Shown here in pieces: positions 55,612-64,000 of a DNA stretch of 64,000 nt (position 1 is the first letter of the stretch; each line of letters starts with the position of its first letter). Source of the stretch: an uncultured Verrucomicrobiae bacterium (GTDB lineage: Bacteria; Verrucomicrobiota; Verrucomicrobiia; Verrucomicrobiales; Akkermansiaceae); NCBI GenBank assembly GCA_937957985.1, contig CALGOH010000223.1:1-64000 (forward strand), given 5' to 3'. The translations under genes and the position numbers were made by a program. The notes under the pieces are model-generated. The model was not told where the DNA came from, did no database searches, and saw only the letters and a list, made by a program, of their open reading frames with translations.

Positions 55612-56991
55612 ATGCGCGAGGAACGCAAGGCAGGAGATGCGGAGGTTTCCGGGATCCGGCGACAACAAGAGGAATTCTTCGCATCCGGAGCCACGCGTCC
55701 GGTCGAGCATCGTCGCGACGCGCTCCGGTCCCTGCTGGCCGCCTGGGAGTCGCGGGAAAAGGACATCCTCGACGCGCTGGAGGCCGATCTGGGAAAGCCC
55801 GCGCTGGAAGCGTGGCTCAGCGAGTACCATTTCATCCGCGACGACCTGCGGCTGGCCATCCGCAAGCTCCCCCGTTGGGCCAGGCCCCGCCGGGCCGGGC
55901 ACCCCTTCTATTTCCTTCCCGCCTCCAGCCGCATCCACCGCGAGCCCTTCGGCACGGCGCTGGTGATGGCCCCGTGGAACTACCCCCTCCAGCTCGCGCT
56001 CAGCCCCGCGGTCGCCGCGGTCGCCGCCGGCAACTGCGTCACCGTCAAGCCCTCGGAACTGAGCCCCGCAAGCTCCGCGCTGCTCGCGGAAATCGTCGTG
56101 CAAGCCTGCGATCCCGCCCACGTGACCGTCGTGCAGGGCGATGCCGGGGTCGGCGCCGCGCTGCTCGACCAGCCCTGGGACTTCTTCTTCTTCACCGGCG
56201 GCGAGAGCGTCGGTCGCAAGGTCGCCGCCGCCGCGGCCCGCCATCTGGCCCCCTCGGTCCTCGAACTCGGCGGAAAATCGCCGGCGGTGATCGATGAGAC
56301 CGGCGACCTGAAACTCGCCGCGGAAAGGATCGCCGTCGGCAGGTTCCTCAACGCCGGACAGACCTGCATGGCCCCGGATTTCGTCGCCGTGCCGGAGGGC
56401 CGGCTCGAGGAATTCACCCGGCATCTCGACGCCTTCCTCGAGCAGGCCTATCAACACCCCCGCCCCGACCTCGCCCGGCTGCCGAACCGCCGGCACTACG
56501 ACCGGGTGCTCGCCCTCTCGACAGGCGATGTCCACACCTTCGGCGGGGACGATCCCGGGTCGTTGCGCCTCGCGCCCCGCTGGCTGCGAGCCGACTGGGA
56601 TCACTCGGCGATGAAGGAAGAGGTCTTCGGGCCTTTGCTGCCCGTTGTCGCCTACCGGGACCGGAACGAATTCATCGAACGCCTCCGCAGCCTGCCCGCC
56701 CCGCTCGCCCTCTACGTCTTCACCAACCGTCGCGGCTTCGCGGATGACCTGATCCGGCGTTTCCGCTCCGGCTCGGTCTGCGTCAACGACGTCCTGAAAC
56801 AAGGCGTCAACCACGCCCTGCCCTTCGGCGGGGTCGGCCCCAGCGGACACGGTCGCTACCGCGGACGGCACGGGTTCGACACCTTCACCTTCAGCCGTCC
56901 CGTCACCCGGCGGCCCCAGTGGCCCGACCCCTTCTTCCAGGCGCCGCCCTACGGCAACTTGCTGGATCGACTCCGGCGTCTCCTCCGCTAG
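55612..56991 (+). CDS. Aldehyde dehydrogenase, probably carotenoid-aldehyde type
   Basis: This 459-residue NAD(P)-dependent ALDH class 3-like enzyme has MAPWNYPLQLAL, VKPSELSP, FFTGGESVGRKV, VLELGGKSP (catalytic-base Glu) and FLNAGQTCMAPDF (catalytic Cys). It is divergent from the carotenoid desaturase with a 61-base gap. Oxidation of 4,4'-diaponeurosporenal to the acid is the likely role from context. Confidence 0.85.
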   Translation: MREERKAGDAEVSGIRRQQEEFFASGATRPVEHRRDALRSLLAAWESREKDILDALEADLGKPALEAWLSEYHFIRDDLRLAIRKLPRWARPRRAGHPFYFLPASSRIHREPFGTALVMAPWNYPLQLALSPAVAAVAAGNCVTVKPSELSPASSALLAEIVVQACDPAHVTVVQGDAGVGAALLDQPWDFFFFTGGESVGRKVAAAAARHLAPSVLELGGKSPAVIDETGDLKLAAERIAVGRFLNAGQTCMAPDFVAVPEGRLEEFTRHLDAFLEQAYQHPRPDLARLPNRRHYDRVLALSTGDVHTFGGDDPGSLRLAPRWLRADWDHSAMKEEVFGPLLPVVAYRDRNEFIERLRSLPAPLALYVFTNRRGFADDLIRRFRSGSVCVNDVLKQGVNHALPFGGVGPSGHGRYRGRHGFDTFTFSRPVTRRPQWPDPFFQAPPYGNLLDRLRRLLR

Positions 56992-57001
56992 GATCTCCAC
57001 C

Positions 57002-57235
57002 GTGAAGGTTTTCTTCCTCCCCCTTGCCGCCGTCCTGCTGCTCTGCCAATGCGGCGGCCTCACCGGTTCCCGCGGCGAGCTTCGCGGCTACCGGCTCGGT
57101 CTTGAAAAGGGCGGCGCCGACCGCGCCGCCGGCCTTTCCTGCACCCCGACCCGCTACTCCGCCGAATACACCGGCGGCGAAGCCGAGGACTTCGCCCGCG
57201 GCTACCTCAAGGGCTACGAACGCGAGCGACGTTAG
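57002..57235 (+). CDS. Small putative lipoprotein
   Basis: This 77-residue protein starts at GTG with a signal peptide and lipobox-like LLLCQCGG (Cys at residue 15 or 17). The mature part is short and charged with GYRLGLEKGGADRAAGL. Function unknown. It is 10 bases after the aldehyde dehydrogenase, and its stop overlaps the convergent flippase end by 3 bases. Confidence 0.6.
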   Translation: MKVFFLPLAAVLLLCQCGGLTGSRGELRGYRLGLEKGGADRAAGLSCTPTRYSAEYTGGEAEDFARGYLKGYERERR

Positions 57236-58587
57236 ACGGTCTCGCTCCGCAGCCGTTTCCACACGTGGATCGGCAGCATCCAGCCGGTGACGAGGAAGAT
57301 CGTCGCGCCCATGGCGATGAGCATGGCGCCCATGCCTCCCGACCACAGGGCGAGGGCGGCGGCGACGGCGAGGAGCGGGGTTTCCACGAACTGAACGCGG
57401 GCGAGCCGGGCGACCTGGCCGGTGCCGATCATGAGCATGTGGTTCAGGTGCCGCCAGACGTGGGCGACGAAGTAGAACGCGTAGGCACCCAGCACGCCGC
57501 GGCCGACGCCGGCGAATTCCTCGCCGAGCCAGATGCGGAAGCCCCACGGTCCGACGAGGATCATGCCCGTGGCGGAGGCGAGGGCGAAACAACAGCCATA
57601 GAGGTAGAGCTTGCGCGACGCACGGTGGGCCCACTCGCGGTCGCCGCGGGCCAGGGCGTCGGCCACCGCCGGCCAGGTGGGGGTGCTGACCATCATCACG
57701 AAGCCGAGCTGCATGACGGTGAGCGCGATGAGCGGGCCGTAGAGTGCGACCTGGTCGGGCCCGCCGATCCGGCCGACGAGCCAGCCGCAGAAGTTGTACT
57801 CGACCACGCCGGTGAGCAGCATGGCGCTGGCGAAGGCGAGTCCGTCGCCGAAGAGATGGCGCGCGGTCGATACCCGGAAAAACTCCGGGCGCGGGATCAA
57901 GTCCGGATGCTTCCTCCACAGCGCGGCGGTGTTGGCCAGCTTGGCGGCGACGACCGATCCGTTGATCGCGACGACGAGATACCAGACCTGCGGGAAGAAC
58001 CAGATGCCGCATCCGACCGCGGCGGCCGCGAGTTATTTGCCGGCGCCGCCCCAGAGGTCGGTGCCCGCGACCTCCAGCACGCCCTCGCCCACGCGGCCGC
58101 CGAGCCCCAGCACGAAGAGCGAGGTGAACACGCCGAGACCGACCCACAGCGCCGGGCGCATGACCGACTCGCGCCCCGCGAAGTCGTCGCCGAAGAGGGT
58201 CGGGATCGGAACCGTGAGCAACAAGACGGCAAGCAGCACCGCAACCAGTGCGGCCAGCCCGAGCATGAGGAAAAAGGAGGTCGAGGCCAGCACCCGGCGG
58301 CGCAGGGCGTCGCCCCTGGCCCCGGCCTCGGACAGGCCGTGGGCGAGCGCCGGGCCGATGCCGACCTCGAGCAGCGCGACGGTCGAGAGCGCGAGGCTGA
58401 TGCTGGTGTAGATGCCGAACTCCGCCCGTCCCATCACCCGCACGGCGATGGGAATGGCGAGGAGCTGGAGCAGCCCGGTGCCCGCCTTCGAGAGAAACGA
58501 CGTGACCACCGCCAGCCGGATCGACCGATCGCGGCGGGTGACCTGTTGTTCCCGCTCGGCGGTCTCCACGGCGGCGATGGTAGCCAT
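57232..58587 (-). pseudogene. Polysaccharide (Wzx/MATE-type) flippase interrupted by one in-frame stop
   Basis: The frame encodes about 450 residues with 10 to 12 hydrophobic segments of the lipid-linked oligosaccharide flippase superfamily. The first 184 residues run IRLAVVTSFLSKAGTG to GTDLWGGAGK, then TAA at 58033-58035. The same frame continues without shift (LAAAAVGCGIWFFPQVWYLV) to the normal end at 57232. A single C-to-T change (CAA to TAA) or a base-call error explains it. It lies at the promoter-distal end of the polysaccharide cluster. Confidence 0.8.
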
Positions 58588-58621
58588 CTTTTTCCCGGAG
58601 GACAGACCGGATGCGGGCCGA

Positions 58622-60130
58622 TCAGCAGGCGCCCTTCCGCTTGAAGAAGGTCAGCAGCATGATCTGGAAGTCGAGGAACGGGTTCCAGTTCTCGATGTAG
58701 TCGAGGTCGAACTTGACGCGCTCCTTGAGGCAGGTGTCGCCACGGAAGCCGTGGATCTGCGCCCATCCGGTGAGGCCCGGCTTCACGTTGTGGCGGACGT
58801 TGTACCAGCGGATCTGCTCCTTGAAGCCCTCGATCAGTTCCGGACGCTCCGGACGGGGACCGACGAGGCTCATCTCGCCGGTCAGCACGTTCCAGAACTG
58901 CGGCAGCTCGTCGATGTTCCACTTGCGCATGAAGGCGCCGACCTTGAGCCGGCGCGGATCGTCCTGAACCGTCCAGCCCGGCGCGCCGTCGGCCTCGGCG
59001 TCGGGCTTCATGCTGCGGATCTTGAAGATGTCGAACGGCCGGCCGTTCAGGCCGATGCGACGCTGGCGGTAGATCACCGCGCCCGGGGACTCGAGATAGA
59101 CGAGCGCCGAGAACAACGCCATAACCGGAGCGAAGACCACCAGTCCGATGACGGCACCGACGATGTCGACGGTGCGTTTGAGGACGTTGTTGAAGGCGTG
59201 GTGCAGCGGCAGCTTGCCGACCCCGAGCACCGGCATCCCGTGGACGCTCTCGAACTGCAGCCCGGACAGCAGGATCTGGAAGCAGCTCGGCACCAGCTTG
59301 AAATCGACGAACTCCTTGCCGCAGGTTTCGGCCAGCTCGAGCATCGCGTCGCGGCCGAGGGCCGAGTCGACCGCCATGACGATGTCGGCGCCGCTCTCGC
59401 GGATGATGTCGCGCGCCTCGCCGACGGTGCCGAGAATCGGGATGGACCCGGGCATTTCGAAAGCCGAGTCCATCTTCTCCGGCAGGATCACGCCCGAAAC
59501 CTCGTAGCGGTGCGCGCGTCCTTCGGAAAAGCCGCAAACCGAGCGCTCGCATTCGCTGTTCCAACCGACGAAGACGACCTTCTGCCGCAGGGTCGAGGCG
59601 ATCGGCTCGCGCCGCATCACGCAGTAGAGGAACCAGCGCCACAGGCCCAGGCCGGCGAAGGACAGGCCGGCGGCCAGCACGCAGTAGGCGCGGCTGATCG
59701 CCGGCTCGAGCTTGAGGGTGAGCGTGAGACCGAGGAAGACGGCGAACCAGATCGCGCAGGACTTGGCGACGAGCTGGAGCGTCCGCCGGATCGCGAGGAA
59801 ATGGCGCGGGTCGTGGGCGCGGAAATTCGCCAGCAGGAAGAGCAACAAGGCCGCGCCGAGAACGACGTGACCGAGGTAGCTGCTCAGGTCGATCGCCTCG
59901 TCGACGACACCGAATGTGGCAAGGTGCGTCTCGAAACGCACCAGGTAGGCGGCGAGCATCGCGAAGAGCACGACCGCGGCGTCTCCCAGGAAGCTGAGTG
60001 CGATGAGCTTCTGGTGCGCGACCCAGGCGCGATGCCGGTGGCGGAGGGAATAGGCTGGAGCGGCCGGTGCTTCGACCGGGGAAAATGACGCCGAGGAAGC
60101 GTCATCCCGCGTGGGAATGGCTGTTTTCAT
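58622..60130 (-). CDS. Polyprenyl-phosphate sugar phosphotransferase (WbaP/WcaJ type)
   Basis: This 502-residue membrane protein has N-terminal transmembrane helices ([20 protein letters not shown] and others) and a CoA-binding-like Rossmann middle ([10 protein letters not shown]). The C-terminal bacterial sugar transferase domain carries [44 protein letters not shown] and [16 protein letters not shown]. It primes exopolysaccharide synthesis by loading a sugar phosphate on undecaprenyl phosphate. Confidence 0.92.
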   Translation of the reverse strand: MKTAIPTRDDASSASFSPVEAPAAPAYSLRHRHRAWVAHQKLIALSFLGDAAVVLFAMLAAYLVRFETHLATFGVVDEAIDLSSYLGHVVLGAALLLFLLANFRAHDPRHFLAIRRTLQLVAKSCAIWFAVFLGLTLTLKLEPAISRAYCVLAAGLSFAGLGLWRWFLYCVMRREPIASTLRQKVVFVGWNSECERSVCGFSEGRAHRYEVSGVILPEKMDSAFEMPGSIPILGTVGEARDIIRESGADIVMAVDSALGRDAMLELAETCGKEFVDFKLVPSCFQILLSGLQFESVHGMPVLGVGKLPLHHAFNNVLKRTVDIVGAVIGLVVFAPVMALFSALVYLESPGAVIYRQRRIGLNGRPFDIFKIRSMKPDAEADGAPGWTVQDDPRRLKVGAFMRKWNIDELPQFWNVLTGEMSLVGPRPERPELIEGFKEQIRWYNVRHNVKPGLTGWAQIHGFRGDTCLKERVKFDLDYIENWNPFLDFQIMLLTFFKRKGAC

Positions 60131-60232
60131 GTTCGGGGGGATGGGGGGTGAGACAGCGCGGGTGGGTGACCCGCGGAAACGTTTCGCCGGGGGAGCAAAA
60201 CGCGAGATTATTCGAAGAATTCGCGTGGGATG

Positions 60233-62413
60233 TCAATCATGGGGTTCGAGGTTGCGGGCGTCCGCGATCGCGGAAGCGCTGGTGTCGGAAAGCTTGTATC
60301 GTGCCACCGGCAGGCTGGGACCGCCGTTGGCGTGGGCGGGATGCTCGTTCCAGACGAATCCGACGAGATTCGCGCCGCCGGCCCGGAGCAGGTCGGCGCT
60401 CTGCTTGAGTTCGCGGCGGTCGCTCCCACCTTCTCCGACGATCAGGCAGGTGTGATCCGCATAGCGTGCGACGACCTGCGCGTCGCTGCTGGAAAGCACC
60501 GATGGCACGTCGATCACCACGCGGTCGAACCAGCGCTGCGCCTCCTCGAGGAGCGCGGGGAAACGGGTGCCGGAAAGCAGTTCCGACGCATCGCTGCGCA
60601 TGGCGCCCGACGACATCAGGAACAGGCGCTCGACCGGGGTCCGCACGCAGGCCTCGGCCGGCGTGGACTCGCCGGCGAGGTAGGCACCGAGCCCGAGGTC
60701 GCCACCCGGCTCCTTGAGGTGCTCGCGGCTCAGGCCCGGCTTGCGCAGGTCGGCATCGACCAGCAGCGTGCGGTATCCCTGCACCGCCAGCGAGACGGCG
60801 TGGTTCACCGCACAGAACGACGTGCCCTCCCCTTCCCTGGCGCTGGCGAACAGCACGGTGCGCATGCCCTGGGCATGGGAGCTGGGAATGAGCACCGCCC
60901 GCAGGCGGCGGAAGGCTTCCGCGGCGGCCGAGTGCGGAGACGAAAGCATGACCATGCCGTCGCCCGCCGCCTCGTCCGGCAGGCGCGCCAGCAACGGCAC
61001 CCCGGTGGCCCGCGTGACGGTCGCCGCATCGCGCACCCGGCGGTCGCCGAGTTCGAGTCCGATCATCAGCAGGGCACCCAGGAACATTCCGCCGAATCCC
61101 GCCACGGGGGTGAGGAGCATGCGCCGGGGCCGGTGGGGTTGCTCGGGGGCGAGCGGCTGCTCCTGCCAGCTCAGGAACGACGACGACACCGATCCGACCA
61201 TCGCCGTTTCGCGGAGCCGGCGCGCGACCGAGGCATGCAGTTCGCGGTCGGCCGCGGCGTCCCGGGAAAGCTTCGCGAACTCCGCGCGCAAACCCTCGAC
61301 GCCGACCGCCTCGCCGCTGGCCAGCGCGACCTCGGCTTCGAGTTTCGCCTCGTTCTCGACGGCGACCTTGTAGCTCTTCTCGATCGCCTCGCCGGCCATG
61401 CCCACGGCCTGGGCCAGATTCTTCTTCGCGCCTTCGACCGCCTGCGCGGCCTCCTTGTAGGTCGGGTGCTTGTAGAGGTAGCGTTCCTTCACCTTGTCGA
61501 ATGCCAGCTCGCTGTCGCGCAGGTCGCGCACCAGCGCCAGCACCTCGGCGCTGTGGCCGCCTTCGCTCAATCCGGCCAGCGCGTCGGGGTCCGCCGGGTC
61601 GAAACGGGCGAAGGCCTCGCGTTCGGCCTCGAGCCGCAGCCGCTCGGCCTTGGCCTGGGTCAGGCGTGAATTGAGAATGTCGAGGGTTTCCTGGCTCGAT
61701 CCGCCGGTGACCGAAAGCCCGGGCACCGGATGCTCCTCGCGGAAATCCTGCAGGGCCGCCTCGGAGGCTTCCATGCGCATGCGCAGTCGTTCCTCCTCGC
61801 GGGCCAGGCCGGCGCTCGCCTGCTCGATCAGCCTTTCGCGCCCTTCCTCCGACCACGTTTCGTACTCCGACTTGATCGCCTCGACCAGTCGCGCCGCCCG
61901 CTCCGGATCGGTGTCCTCGACGGCGATCTCGATCACCCGCGTGCCGCGGCTCAGCCCGACGTGCACGCGGTTGGCGAGAATCCCGAGCACCGCCTGCCGG
62001 CTCAGATCCCGTCCGGCGAACTCCGGATCATCCATCAGCCCTTCGCGGTCGATCACGCGCAGCAGCACGCTCGACGAGGCCATGCCGCGCTCGACCGAGA
62101 GCATCTGTTCGAGGTCCCGCGCCTGTTCGGAGGAAACGGGGCGCACGTCGAAGACCTGCGGGGTTTCGGTGCTGATGTAAACCGAGCCGGTCGCCTGATA
62201 GATCTTCGGCATCCGCCCGAGCACCCACCACGCCGCCAGCGCGGCGAGCAGGCCGGCCACGATCACGATCCATCCGCGCCGCAGCAGCATGCTGGCGAAG
62301 CGGGACATCTCGACCTTCGGCATGTAGAAGGTCGGATCGGTGGCCACCGGCGACACGTCGGTGCTCAACGCCGTGTCGCGGCGTTTTTCCCAGGGGAGGA
62401 TGGGAGACTTCAT
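60233..62413 (-). CDS. Wzc-like polysaccharide co-polymerase with degenerate kinase site
   Basis: This 726-residue inner-membrane protein has an N-terminal Wzz domain with a transmembrane helix (WIVIVAGLLAALAAWWVLG) and a long periplasmic coiled coil. A second helix (LTPVAGFGGMFLGALLMIGLEL) and a BY-kinase-like domain follow. Walker A' LLVDADLRKPGL is present, but the Walker A reads AREGEGTSF (about residues 523-531) without the Lys of GEGKT/S, and there is no C-terminal tyrosine cluster. It controls chain length and export with Wza; kinase activity is doubtful. Confidence 0.87.
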   Translation of the reverse strand: MKSPILPWEKRRDTALSTDVSPVATDPTFYMPKVEMSRFASMLLRRGWIVIVAGLLAALAAWWVLGRMPKIYQATGSVYISTETPQVFDVRPVSSEQARDLEQMLSVERGMASSSVLLRVIDREGLMDDPEFAGRDLSRQAVLGILANRVHVGLSRGTRVIEIAVEDTDPERAARLVEAIKSEYETWSEEGRERLIEQASAGLAREEERLRMRMEASEAALQDFREEHPVPGLSVTGGSSQETLDILNSRLTQAKAERLRLEAEREAFARFDPADPDALAGLSEGGHSAEVLALVRDLRDSELAFDKVKERYLYKHPTYKEAAQAVEGAKKNLAQAVGMAGEAIEKSYKVAVENEAKLEAEVALASGEAVGVEGLRAEFAKLSRDAAADRELHASVARRLRETAMVGSVSSSFLSWQEQPLAPEQPHRPRRMLLTPVAGFGGMFLGALLMIGLELGDRRVRDAATVTRATGVPLLARLPDEAAGDGMVMLSSPHSAAAEAFRRLRAVLIPSSHAQGMRTVLFASAREGEGTSFCAVNHAVSLAVQGYRTLLVDADLRKPGLSREHLKEPGGDLGLGAYLAGESTPAEACVRTPVERLFLMSSGAMRSDASELLSGTRFPALLEEAQRWFDRVVIDVPSVLSSSDAQVVARYADHTCLIVGEGGSDRRELKQSADLLRAGGANLVGFVWNEHPAHANGGPSLPVARYKLSDTSASAIADARNLEPHD

Positions 62414-62429
62414 GGCAAGGGGGGGCGGA

Positions 62430-62996
62430 TCAGAACAGGCTTTCGGGAACGGTGACGATGTCGCCGTCGAGGAGCGGCACGTCCTTCGCCTGCCCGGAGG
62501 TGATGTTCCGCAGGTCGATGCGCAGCGGCTGCGCCTGACCGCGGCGTTTCAGGGTGATCTTCTTCTCGTTGGCGATGCGCGTCATGCCGCCGGCCATGCC
62601 GAGCGCCTCGACGAGCGTGAGCTGGCGGTTGGGATCGAGGCGGAAGACGCCGGGCTTCTGGACCTCGCCGAGCACCGTCACCGACTTGCGCACCCGGGCG
62701 GTGATCGCCACCGATACTTCCGGGCGGACGAGGTAGCCGTCGCGCAGCTTGCCCTCGATGAGCGTCGCCGCCTGGTCGGTCGTGAGGCCGGCGAGACGCA
62801 CCGCCCCGATGAGCGGCATGTTGATCGTCCCGGCGGGCGAAAGCTGGCCGCGGGTCGCCAGGTCGTCCTCGCGGAAGACCTGGATCGACACGCTGTCGCG
62901 ACTGCCGATGGTGCCGGATGCGCGCTCGTCCTGGGCCGCGACCGGCAGGACGAAGGTCCCGGCGAGGAGCAGGATGAGGTAGTGAAGGAAGTTCAT
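62430..62996 (-). CDS. Polysaccharide export protein, Wza-like
   Basis: This 188-residue exported protein has a signal peptide (LHYLILLLAGTFVLPVAA), a Poly_export domain (SRDSVSIQVFREDDLATRG, INMPLIGAVRLAGLT) and one SLBB-like segment (VTVLGEVQKPGVFRLD). It is shorter than E. coli Wza and lacks the outer-membrane helix domain and an evident lipobox. It probably partners with the Wzc-like protein encoded 16 bases downstream. Confidence 0.88.
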   Translation of the reverse strand: MNFLHYLILLLAGTFVLPVAAQDERASGTIGSRDSVSIQVFREDDLATRGQLSPAGTINMPLIGAVRLAGLTTDQAATLIEGKLRDGYLVRPEVSVAITARVRKSVTVLGEVQKPGVFRLDPNRQLTLVEALGMAGGMTRIANEKKITLKRRGQAQPLRIDLRNITSGQAKDVPLLDGDIVTVPESLF

Positions 62997-63001
62997 GGCG
63001 A

Positions 63002-64000
63002 TCAGAAATCGAGTTCGGCATCCACGCCGAAGCGGTTCACGTCGTAGCCGAATCCGGCCTGGTTCGAGTCGTTGCTCTCGTAGCGGTAGAAGGCACCCAT
63101 GCGGAAGCGGTCGTTGACCTGATACTCGACGCTCGGACGGATGTAGAAGATCCCGTCATCGCGGCCACCGGCTCCTACGGCGGAAACGCGCTTGTATTTC
63201 GCGGACTCGTAGCCGGCCTCGAGGCGGGCGGTCCAGCCCTCGCCGAACCTCTGGGCGATCCCGGCGCCGGCACCGGCGATCTCGATGTTCTCGCCCGGGA
63301 AAATCGCGGAGCTTTCCTCCCGCAGGTAGCCGATGACGAACAACTCGGTGCCCTCGCGGGGCGTCCACACGACCTTGCCGTCGAACACCGGGAAGGTGTC
63401 CGAACCCACGCCGTAGTCGCGATGTTCGAAGCCCGCCTCGAGGTCGAAGGAGATTTTCTCCCTCGGCGCCCAGATCAGGCGGGCGGTGGCGCGCTGGAAG
63501 TCCTGGTCCATCGCCCCGTCCACTTCGACGGTGCCGCCCGTGACCGCGAGCACCACTTCGGTCTTCGGTGAGTAGGCGTAGCGCAAAGCCGTCTCGATGT
63601 AGGCCTGCTCGGAATCGGAGAAACGTCCGTCGTCGTAATCCGTGCCGTCGATCCCGCCCGCGATCTCAACGGCCAGCTTCTCGCTCGGACGCCACGCGGC
63701 CCGCAGTTCAGCGGCATACGCGGTGCGGTCGATCTGGGCGCCGACTTCGGGCGTCGCACCGCCGAGGCGGTCGACGTTTCCGGCGAAGCGCAGACCGGTG
63801 CGCTTCCCGTTCACCGCGCCTTCGAGGGCGAAGCGCTGGTCGATGCGGGTCTCGTCGCCGTTCTCGACATAGATCACCAGGCTCGGCCGGTAGGCCACCT
63901 TGAGGTAGGCCGCCTCGCCGTCGTCCCGCCCCGTGGTGAAGCCGACCTCGGGGCTCACGGAGATGACCAGGTCCGACTCGGGTGCGGCGGAGCTGAGGAA
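63002..64000 (-). CDS. Outer-membrane beta-barrel protein, partial
   Basis: The last 332 codons of a gene that continues beyond the right edge. Alternating amphipathic strands with aromatic girdle residues (WRPSEKLAVEIAGGID, YSPKTEVVLAVTGG, FDLEAGFEHRDYG) end in FGVDAELDF, with the terminal Phe of outer-membrane barrels. By position, 5 bases before the Wza-like gene, it may be the export porin or surface receptor of the polysaccharide system. An internal GTG at 63958 is not taken as the start because the frame stays open. Confidence 0.78.
   Translation of the reverse strand, partial: FLSSAAPESDLVISVSPEVGFTTGRDDGEAAYLKVAYRPSLVIYVENGDETRIDQRFALEGAVNGKRTGLRFAGNVDRLGGATPEVGAQIDRTAYAAELRAAWRPSEKLAVEIAGGIDGTDYDDGRFSDSEQAYIETALRYAYSPKTEVVLAVTGGTVEVDGAMDQDFQRATARLIWAPREKISFDLEAGFEHRDYGVGSDTFPVFDGKVVWTPREGTELFVIGYLREESSAIFPGENIEIAGAGAGIAQRFGEGWTARLEAGYESAKYKRVSAVGAGGRDDGIFYIRPSVEYQVNDRFRMGAFYRYESNDSNQAGFGYDVNRFGVDAELDF

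Overview
The window is one continuous piece of a high-GC, Gram-negative bacterial chromosome. It most resembles Verrucomicrobiota (Luteolibacter/Haloferula-like Verrucomicrobiaceae). The reasons are secreted sulfatases, a secreted cytochrome c with a PA14 domain beside a PQQ-type dehydrogenase-like protein, a PEP-CTERM-like protein, a fused CcoN-CcoO cbb3 oxidase, a DAP-type MurE, a LysM protein inside the division/cell-wall (dcw) cluster, and a late lipid A acyltransferase. The taxonomy is inferred from gene content, not from a marker-gene search. The GC content produces many long open frames antisense to real genes; these are left out.

Layout. 1-4407 (minus): the tRNA-Thr/tuf/tRNA-Trp/secE/nusG/rplK/rplA/rplJ/rplL translation block, cut by the window edge. 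4638-9775: a YmdB-type phosphodiesterase, a cell-wall amidase, and a coupled cytochrome c/dehydrogenase-like pair. 9907-13682: a low-GC orphan gene, an SDR enzyme, HicAB, two small membrane proteins and QueD. 13772-17270: envelope genes (glycosyltransferase, methyltransferase, polysaccharide deacetylase, lipid A acyltransferase). 17403-19690: a low-GC accessory spot with an orphan RHS tip, a small secreted partner and a SEC-C micro-ORF between direct repeats. 19690-25674: tRNA-Ser, dnaK, a low-GC gene, Fic, groES-groEL and a palindromic repeat element. 25731-34612: a conserved unknown, a secreted nuclease, two sulfatases, RNase P RNA and three membrane proteins. 34889-46637 (minus): the dcw cluster mraZ-rsmH-ftsL-ftsI-murE-murF-mraY-murD-lysM-ftsW, most genes overlapping by 4 bases. 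47675-51268: the cbb3 oxidase operon. 51345-56991: a staphyloxanthin-type C30 carotenoid cluster. 57232-64000 (minus): a capsule/exopolysaccharide cluster (flippase, priming transferase, Wzc, Wza, outer-membrane barrel).

The most unusual signals are these. (1) Between mraZ and rsmH lies a 515-base array of ten stem-loops with two alternating conserved loops and variable stems; it stays open in frame with RsmH, whose core has no usable start codon of its own ahead of its conserved His. (2) G-poor tracts with 7- or 8-base periodicity sit directly ahead of start codons (rplK, groEL, ftsW, ccoQ) and ahead of rnpB, several of them where no Shine-Dalgarno sequence is visible. (3) The RNase P RNA has a perfect 24-bp helix at the P12 position. 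(4) Several normally invariant sites are altered: the CuB histidine of CcoN, the phosphate loop of DnaK, the Walker A lysine of Wzc, two acceptor-stem pairs of tRNA-Thr, an in-frame stop in the flippase, and the L7/L12 sequence at the window edge. Sequencing or assembly error must be excluded for these.
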